Shown piece after piece: positions 5,490 to 10,017 of a stretch of 10,017 nt of DNA. Below the pieces are notes generated by a model that ran no database searches, was not told the origin of the DNA, and worked only from the letters and a program-made list of their open reading frames with translations. Every line of letters starts with the position of its first letter. The stretch's first letter is position 1. The stretch lies in NCBI GenBank assembly GCA_035647855.1, contig DASRMP010000056.1:1-10017 (forward strand), read 5' to 3'. Source of the DNA: JAAZBW01 sp035647855. GTDB lineage: Bacteria; Actinomycetota; Actinomycetes; Actinomycetales; Actinomycetaceae. The position numbers and the translations under genes are program-made.

Positions 5490-6499
5490 GCCCGTGCCCT
5501 CCATGCGACGATCACGAGGAGCCCCACGAAGAGCACGAGCCAGGGATAGTAGCGGTCGGGGCGGTCGGTCTCGATGACTCTGGGGGACGCGTTGAGTTCG
5601 GCGGCGTCTTCCGCAGTGATCTCGGCGACGATCGTTGGTGCGAGCCCGGGGTCGTCGAGTTCGTAGAAGAGGCCGCCGCGCGAGGTCACTACCTCCTCGT
5701 ACTCGTTGCGGAGCTGGTCGACCGGCCATTCGGAGGCATATATGGCGTGGATGCGCGCGCCACGCTCCGCGGCGAGATCCGCGGCCTCGGCGAGCGTGAG
5801 CAACTGGCGGCCGTTCGGCTCGTTGTCGGTGGCGAGGATGATCGTGCGGCTGCGCGTCTCGTCGGCGAGATCGAACGAGAGCACGCAGCTCGCGAGACCG
5901 TCACCAATGAGCGAGGCGCCGGTGGCGAACGTGGGGTACGTGCCCGTCATCCACTCGTTGAACGCCTCGGTCGCCCCGGGAGTGAGCACCATGGAGAGCG
6001 GATTGATCCCCATGATCTGCGCGCCGCGCGCCAATTCTTCCTTGACCATGGCGTAGTCGTCAGTGAGGGGGAAGACCACACGGGTGGTGTAGTTCCAGAT
6101 GTTGAGGGAGATGCGTTCGCCGTCGAACGAGTCGACCATGTTCGAGTACACGCGCAGCACCTGGGAGTCGAACGGCATCATCGAGCCGGAGACGTCGAGG
6201 CACAGCACGATGTCCCGCGTGGCGAGGCGCTCGTTGGTGAGATGCGTATCGATCGGGCGCCCCGCGAGCAGCGCCGCGAAGAGCGTGGCGATCCCGAGGA
6301 GGGAGACCATGCCGAGTGCGGCGAGCCGTTGCAGCGACAGCCGGCGACGGTAACTCGGGAGCCGGGTCAGGTACCCGGTGTTGGCCACGTAGGTCTCGCG
6401 ACGAGACCGACGACGACGGCGCTCGAGCAGCGCCCAGCCGGCCAGCGACGCGGCCAGAACGATCGCGATCACGGCCCACGGCGCCCAGGGAGTCACCAC
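5486..6499 (-). CDS. VWA-domain membrane protein (BatA-like), first of two
   Basis: A 337-residue protein with TM helices at about 5-24 and 57-80, a VWA domain from about 96 to 295, and a closing TM helix at about 318-333. The MIDAS motif is canonical (D102-V-S104-G-S106-M), with a later acidic loop TDNEPN (224-229) where family members often have TDG. The Arg cluster at 27-34 between the first two helices suggests a cytoplasmic loop and an outer VWA domain. The start is a GTG at 6499, overlapping the previous stop by 7 nt with AGGGGGTG a short way upstream; the next codon is also GTG. Together with the next gene it forms the VWA pair expected in MoxR/Bat operons. Confidence 0.93.
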   Translation of the reverse strand: MVTPWAPWAVIAIVLAASLAGWALLERRRRRSRRETYVANTGYLTRLPSYRRRLSLQRLAALGMVSLLGIATLFAALLAGRPIDTHLTNERLATRDIVLCLDVSGSMMPFDSQVLRVYSNMVDSFDGERISLNIWNYTTRVVFPLTDDYAMVKEELARGAQIMGINPLSMVLTPGATEAFNEWMTGTYPTFATGASLIGDGLASCVLSFDLADETRSRTIILATDNEPNGRQLLTLAEAADLAAERGARIHAIYASEWPVDQLRNEYEEVVTSRGGLFYELDDPGLAPTIVAEITAEDAAELNASPRVIETDRPDRYYPWLVLFVGLLVIVAWRARA

Positions 6500-6945
6500 T
6501 CCGTGATCACCCCCTGCGCCATCCCGAAGGTCTGCGCGGCCTCCGCGTCCGGGTCATGGGAGAAAGACGGCTGTTCGCAGCGGGCGAGGAGCTCGCCGAG
6601 GTCGCTGCCCGGGAAGTACTCCACGACCTCGCCCCGCGACATCCACGCCAGGTCACGGCCCATGCGTTCCGTCCCGAACCCGCGCACGAGCCCGGCCACC
6701 TCCAGATGGAAGTCCCGGAGCGTCAGCGTTCCGGCTGTGTACTGCACGTAGTAGTCCTCAAGGCGCCGACCGTACTCGGCACGGAGTTCGCCCGCCTCGC
6801 GGTCTCTCTTCTTGCCCTCGGGCACGGCGCGGGGCCGGCGCAGAACGAAGACGAGCCACGCAATGACGAGAAGCACCAGCACCGCGCCGAGGGCGGGTAC
6901 CCACCACGAGTAGGCCGCGGGCGAGGCGGGGTCAATGCCGGACAC
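6493..6945 (-). CDS. One-TM protein of the MoxR operon, unknown function
   Basis: A 150-residue protein with a short N-terminus, one TM helix (about 15-35, VPALGAVLVLLVIAWLVFVL), and a cytoplasmic-looking, helical, charged domain (about 45-125) that contains AEYGRRLEDYYVQY and ends GMAQGVITEW. I do not recognise a named family. Bat-type operons commonly carry a small membrane protein in this slot between DUF58 and the VWA genes. The GTG at 6945 is chosen because GGAAGG sits 7 nt upstream; it overlaps the DUF58 gene by 14 nt. A longer frame back to 7137 lies inside the DUF58 gene and is Arg/Trp/Cys-rich, so it was not used. Confidence 0.85.
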   Translation of the reverse strand: MSGIDPASPAAYSWWVPALGAVLVLLVIAWLVFVLRRPRAVPEGKKRDREAGELRAEYGRRLEDYYVQYTAGTLTLRDFHLEVAGLVRGFGTERMGRDLAWMSRGEVVEYFPGSDLGELLARCEQPSFSHDPDAEAAQTFGMAQGVITEW

Positions 6946-7822
6946 GGCGCTGCCTTCCCAGAAGATCGACGAGGGCGTCCACTGCGTCCTCCGTCCCGCG
7001 CACCACCACGGACGTGATGCCGCGGCGTTGCAGCATCGCCCTGACCTCGGCCTTCCGCCGCTCGACGGCCATCCCCGCCTCGCTTCGGATCTGCGGGTCG
7101 CGGCGCACGAAATCGGGCAGCTCGCCGCCGTCGACATCCACGATCACGCCACCGCGACCAGTCATCTCGGTGGGCCGCAGATCCGCGATCGCGATGACCA
7201 TGACCTCGTGACGCGTGCGGAGCCGGCGCAGATCCGGTTCGGCGCCGAGTTCGGGGCGCGCCTCATCCGTGATTACGACGACGAGCGAACGCCTCGCGAC
7301 CCCCGCGAAGACCCGCTGGAGCACCCGTGTCAGCGCCGACGGCGGCCCCTCCCGGCTCATGTCCATTGCGAGGCGGCGCAGCAGTGTCTCGAGGTGCTCG
7401 GTGCCCTGACGTGCGGGGACCTGGCGAATGCGCTCCGAATCGCCGCTCACGAGGCCCACCAGATCGCCGCGGTGGCGCGCCAGGAAGGCGATGACCTCGG
7501 CGGCGAAGATCGCCACCTCCGCCTTGGTCTCACCCGACGGGGCGAGGGTCGCCATCGAGTGTCCGGTATCGACGGCGAGAATCAGCGAGAGGTTGGTCTC
7601 GCGCTGGAAGCGTTTGATGATCGGATGCCCGGCGCGTGCGGACGCCTTCCAGTCGATGTCGCTGATGTCATCGCCGGGGCGGTATTCAATCATGTCGTCG
7701 AAGTCCTGGCCGTGCCCGGTGTAGATCGAGCGGTGGCGGCCATCGAGGAGGCCCGTGGCCTTCTTGAGGACCGGGAGCTCCAGGCGGGCCCGCAGGTGGA
7801 CGAGCCGAGACATCGAGACCAT
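6932..7822 (-). CDS. DUF58-domain protein
   Basis: A 296-residue soluble protein. The DUF58 signature is clear at about 47-75 (YRPGDDISDIDWKASAR, followed by KRFQRE). It is followed by a VWA-like fold whose metal-site loop reads LAVDTGHSM (82-90; D85-T-G-H-S89) and a later ITDEA (184-188). Many DUF58 proteins carry two N-terminal TM helices; this one has none and starts directly with the MSRLVHLRARLELPVLKKATG segment, so it is probably cytosolic. DUF58 proteins are near-constant partners of MoxR ATPases, but their biochemical role is poorly known. The ATG at 7822 lies 4 nt after the moxR stop. A second ATG at 7813 is possible, since neither has a strong Shine-Dalgarno. Confidence 0.93.
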   Translation of the reverse strand: MVSMSRLVHLRARLELPVLKKATGLLDGRHRSIYTGHGQDFDDMIEYRPGDDISDIDWKASARAGHPIIKRFQRETNLSLILAVDTGHSMATLAPSGETKAEVAIFAAEVIAFLARHRGDLVGLVSGDSERIRQVPARQGTEHLETLLRRLAMDMSREGPPSALTRVLQRVFAGVARRSLVVVITDEARPELGAEPDLRRLRTRHEVMVIAIADLRPTEMTGRGGVIVDVDGGELPDFVRRDPQIRSEAGMAVERRKAEVRAMLQRRGITSVVVRGTEDAVDALVDLLGRQRRVRH

Positions 7823-7826
7823 GGCG

Positions 7827-8834
7827 TCAGGGCACCGGCACGGCGGCGAACACCGCATCGATCAGGGACTCGGGAGTGACTTCGTTGGCCAGCGCATCGT
7901 ACGTGCGGACGAGCCGGTGCCGGAGGGCGGCATGGCGCATCTGCTTGACGTCGTCGGGGACGACATAGGTGCGGCCGCTCATGAGGGCGAGCGCCTGCCC
8001 CAGCTTCATCAGGGCGATGCCGCCGCGCGGGGAGGCCCCGACGCGAACGTGGTCCGAGAGACGCTCGAGCGGGCGGGGGCCGCCGCCACGGGTGGTGTTG
8101 ACGAGCGCGACGATGTACTCCTTGATCGTCCGGTGGACGTAGATCCGCGAGGCGGACTGCTGCAGGAAGCGTACGTCCTCGAGCGAGATCGGCTCGACAG
8201 TCAGCGGCGCCGTGAGTGAACCCGAGGCGAGACGCTCGAGGACCTCGGTCTCCTCGCTCGGGCTGGGGTAGGTGATGACCTCCTTGACCAGGAAGCGGTC
8301 CATCTGCGCCTCGGGGAGGACGTAGGTGCCCTCCTCCTCGATGGGGTTCTGGGTGGCGAGCACCATGAACGGTTCCGGCAGCTTGTGCACCTCGCCGCCG
8401 ATCGAGGTCTGCCGCTCCTGCATCGCCTCGAGCATCGCCGACTGGGTCTTGGCCGAGGACCGGTTTATCTCGTCCAGCAGGACCATGTTGGCGTGCACGG
8501 GGCCAAGCTGGGTGGTGAGCTCCCCCGTGGTGTAGTTGAAGATCTGGGTCCCGATGATGTCGTTCGGCATCAGGTCCGGAGTGCACTGGATGCGGTGGAA
8601 AGTGCCGCTGACGGCCGAGGCGAGCGTCTGCGCCGCCGTCGTCTTCGCGAGTCCCGGGACCGACTCGAGGAGGACATGCCCGCCGGAGAGCAGGCAGGTG
8701 ATCAGCGCCGTCTGCAGGCGCATCTGGCCCACGACACGTTGCGAGTAGATGTCCTGAACTCGTTCGAGCAACTCGTGTGCCTGATCCATCTCCTCTTGGG
8801 AGAGGGCCGGGGAGAGTGTTGCCTTTTCGGTCAT
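7827..8834 (-). CDS. moxR: MoxR-family AAA+ ATPase
   Basis: A 335-residue AAA+ ATPase of the MoxR family and first gene of the operon. Seen: Walker A LLESVPGLAKTT (55-66), Walker B MVLLDEINR (117-125), the MoxR insert AKTQSAMLEAMQER (128-141), sensor 1 ATQNPIEEEGTY (160-171), LPEAQMDRF with the likely Arg finger (173-181), and sensor 2 VGASPRGG (265-272). MoxR ATPases use ATP hydrolysis to remodel or activate partner complexes, commonly the VWA proteins encoded beside them. The ATG at 8834 is chosen because AAGGA lies about 11 nt upstream. The ATG at 8846 would add only four residues and has AAGG touching the start codon. A 17-bp tandem repeat lies in its leader. Confidence 0.96.
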   Translation of the reverse strand: MTEKATLSPALSQEEMDQAHELLERVQDIYSQRVVGQMRLQTALITCLLSGGHVLLESVPGLAKTTAAQTLASAVSGTFHRIQCTPDLMPNDIIGTQIFNYTTGELTTQLGPVHANMVLLDEINRSSAKTQSAMLEAMQERQTSIGGEVHKLPEPFMVLATQNPIEEEGTYVLPEAQMDRFLVKEVITYPSPSEETEVLERLASGSLTAPLTVEPISLEDVRFLQQSASRIYVHRTIKEYIVALVNTTRGGGPRPLERLSDHVRVGASPRGGIALMKLGQALALMSGRTYVVPDDVKQMRHAALRHRLVRTYDALANEVTPESLIDAVFAAVPVP

Positions 8835-8862
8835 GCAGGTGCCCATCCTTGGAAGCGGCGTC

Positions 8863-8896
8863 CGCCGGACGCGTGGGTTCGCCGGACGCGTGGGTT
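8863..8896. repeat. 17-bp tandem repeat in the moxR leader / divergent region
   Basis: CGCCGGACGCGTGGGTT occurs twice back to back (8863-8879, 8880-8896), with a third copy beginning CGCCG. The first copy also forms a hairpin GCGTCCG/CGGACGC (8858-8872). It sits 29 bp upstream of the moxR start, between moxR and the divergent copD-like gene, so it could affect moxR expression. Confidence 0.85.
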
Positions 8897-8941
8897 CGCC
8901 GTGGAGGCAGGCCCCGGCGGTCCGGAATCCTTGCGCGGTCT

Positions 8942-8972
8942 AGGCTACTTCGTGTGTGGACTGAGGCCGCAA
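8942..8972 (-). promoter_or_regulatory. Possible moxR operon promoter
   Basis: On the minus strand, TTGCGG (8967-8972) and TAGCCT (8942-8947) are separated by 19 nt. They resemble actinobacterial -35/-10 hexamers, though the spacing is a little long. It would give a leader of about 100 nt containing the 17-bp tandem repeat. Weak evidence. Confidence 0.3.
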
Positions 8973-8983
8973 GAATTCCACAG

Positions 8984-10017
8984 GTGACGCGCAGGGGCCA
9001 CCGCTGGATGATCGCGGCCGTGCCCGTGGCTCTCTTGGCGCTGGTTCTCGGACTTCTCTCAACGGGAGCCGCCCGTGCGGGCATGCTGGTCGATCCGGGC
9101 GCTCTGGTGCGGTGGGGCCTGCCCGTCGCGACGGTCTTGGTGCGCGCCGCCGCAACGGTGACCATCGGGGCGTTCGCGGTCGCCGCCCTTGTGCTTGCGG
9201 GACCGGTGCCCGGGACGGCGAAGGGTGCGCGGGTGCGGATTGGAACGGTGGCGGCGCCGTCGCCGGATGAAGGGACGGCGAAGGGTGCGCGGGTGCGGAC
9301 CGGAACGGCGGCGGCGCCGTCGCCCGCGTGGCGAGCCACGGTGCGGATCGGAACGGTGGCGGCGCTGGTCTGGGTGATCGTGCAGGTGACGTTCGTGGTG
9401 TTCACTTACGCGTCGGTGTGGGGGCGCTCCCCCGCGGAGGCCACATTCGGCGACGAGCTGTGGTTCTTCCTGACCCGCACCGAGCTCGGGTTGACGCTGG
9501 GCTGGGAGATGGTCTTCGCCGTCGTCGTTTCGTTGTGCGCGGTCGCGACGTCGGGGATGGTGATGGCGTTGTGGACGGCGATCCTGGGGGCGATCGCGCT
9601 GGTGCCGGTCGCGCTGACCGGGCACGCGGCGGGAGCCGAGGCGCACAATCTGGCGGTCTCTTCGCAGTGGCTGCACCTGGTGCCGCTCGCGATGTGGGCG
9701 GGTGGGCTGGCGGTCCTGGTCGCGGTGTACCGGCTCCTGGGCGGTGAACTGACGCGCGCTGCGACGCGCTACTCGGGGCTGGCGGTGTGGACTTTCGCGC
9801 TGGTGGGGCTCTCGGGCGTGTTCGCATCGGTGATTCGGCTGCAGAGCCCCGCGGACCTCGTGCTGCACCCGTACGGCAGATTGCTGCTGGTGAAGATCGT
9901 GCTCTTCTCGGCGCTCGGGTGGGCCGGGTGGCTGCACCGGAACAGGACGATCCCTCAGCTGGGCGAACGACCGGGGCTGTTCTTGCGGCTGGCGACTGTT
10001 GAGGTGGTGGTGATGGG
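8984..10017 (+). CDS. copD: CopD-family copper-resistance membrane protein (3' end outside window)
   Basis: The frame is open from the GTG at 8984 to the window end (344 complete codons). It is strongly hydrophobic, with about nine TM helices starting near residues 9, 49, 126, 165, 186, 226, 265, 302 and 330. The core LTGHAAGAEAHN followed by SSQWLHLVPLAMWAGGL is typical of CopD, where His and polar residues in the membrane are linked to copper handling. Actinobacterial relatives are often long fusions with a CtaG-type cytochrome c oxidase assembly domain; whether this one is cannot be seen. The start could instead be the ATG at 9008, which has AGGGG 10 nt upstream. GTG 8984 adds the basic MTRRGHRW before the first helix but lacks a clear Shine-Dalgarno. 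Residues about 77-116 are an unusual repeat. Confidence 0.88.
   Translation, partial: MTRRGHRWMIAAVPVALLALVLGLLSTGAARAGMLVDPGALVRWGLPVATVLVRAAATVTIGAFAVAALVLAGPVPGTAKGARVRIGTVAAPSPDEGTAKGARVRTGTAAAPSPAWRATVRIGTVAALVWVIVQVTFVVFTYASVWGRSPAEATFGDELWFFLTRTELGLTLGWEMVFAVVVSLCAVATSGMVMALWTAILGAIALVPVALTGHAAGAEAHNLAVSSQWLHLVPLAMWAGGLAVLVAVYRLLGGELTRAATRYSGLAVWTFALVGLSGVFASVIRLQSPADLVLHPYGRLLLVKIVLFSALGWAGWLHRNRTIPQLGERPGLFLRLATVEVVVM
9212..9331 (+). repeat. 60-bp in-frame tandem duplication in the copD-like gene
   Basis: Units 9212-9271 and 9272-9331 are 60 bp each; their first 53 positions match at 50. A third partial copy lies at about 9341-9367 (GTGCGGATCGGAACGGTGGC). The repeat encodes GTAKGARVRIGTVAAPSPDE, then GTAKGARVRTGTAAAPSP, ahead of RATVRIGTVAAL at the edge of a TM helix. 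It adds about 40 residues to a loop between predicted helices 2 and 3. Confidence 0.92.

Noticed and set aside
5490..5729. N-terminal extension of the second VWA protein to 5729
   Set aside because: Overlaps the first VWA gene by over 240 nt with Arg-rich composition. The ATGA junction at 5489 with GGAGGG upstream is the better start.
7690..9405. 571-residue open frame on the minus strand across moxR and the copD start
   Set aside because: It is out of frame with the clear MoxR ATPase, is Arg/Pro/His-rich, and crosses the moxR leader and antisense copD. It is a high-GC shadow.
1..10017. tRNA, rRNA or known riboswitch
   Set aside because: No cloverleaf, rRNA core or riboswitch consensus was recognised on either strand by eye. 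A covariance-model search was not possible.

Overview
The window comes from a high-GC Gram-positive bacterium, most likely an actinomycete and plausibly of the Micrococcales. The signs are strong G/C bias at third codon positions, GTG starts, an actinobacterial-style CopD membrane protein, and a membrane-anchored protein with Cys-rich 'CGG' repeats of a kind common in actinomycetes. The genus cannot be fixed from this sequence.

Layout. (1) Positions 3-419 (+) hold the 3' part of a Nudix hydrolase whose start lies outside the window. (2) Positions 404-1723 (-) hold a convergent gene for a single-pass membrane protein with a low-complexity N-terminal half and three outer Cys repeats; the two 3' ends overlap by 16 nt. 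(3) Positions 1724-3688 are a stretch of nearly 2 kb with no credible gene. From about 1945 to 3655 it is an unusual mosaic of repeats: a 14-bp tandem repeat, three copies of a conserved hairpin element, a 70-bp palindrome centred on CACGTG, a 925-bp segment bounded by 49-bp inverted repeats that contains two arrays of short motifs, and a two-level minisatellite. (4) Positions 8834-3689 (-) are a tightly packed six-gene operon in the order MoxR ATPase, DUF58 protein, one-TM protein, VWA membrane protein, second VWA membrane protein, TPR membrane protein. (5) Positions 8984-10017 (+) are the first part of a divergent CopD-type membrane protein that runs off the window.

How the genes work together. 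The six-gene cluster has the layout of the MoxR/Bat (Bacteroides aerotolerance) family. The MoxR AAA+ ATPase and DUF58 protein are predicted cytosolic. The VWA and TPR proteins are anchored in the membrane and probably form a complex there that acts on the envelope or on stress responses. Junctions are overlaps of 4-23 nt or a 4-nt gap, which suggests one transcript with coupled translation. A possible promoter and a 17-bp tandem repeat lie in the moxR/copD divergent region.

Most notable. Several unrelated short motifs in the intergenic mosaic share one design: copies spaced by near-whole turns of the DNA helix (20-21, 30-33, 41-42 bp) that flip orientation at the middle of the array. I know of no described element with this architecture. 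A protein-organised DNA structure or a non-autonomous mobile element are the main readings, but function is unknown.
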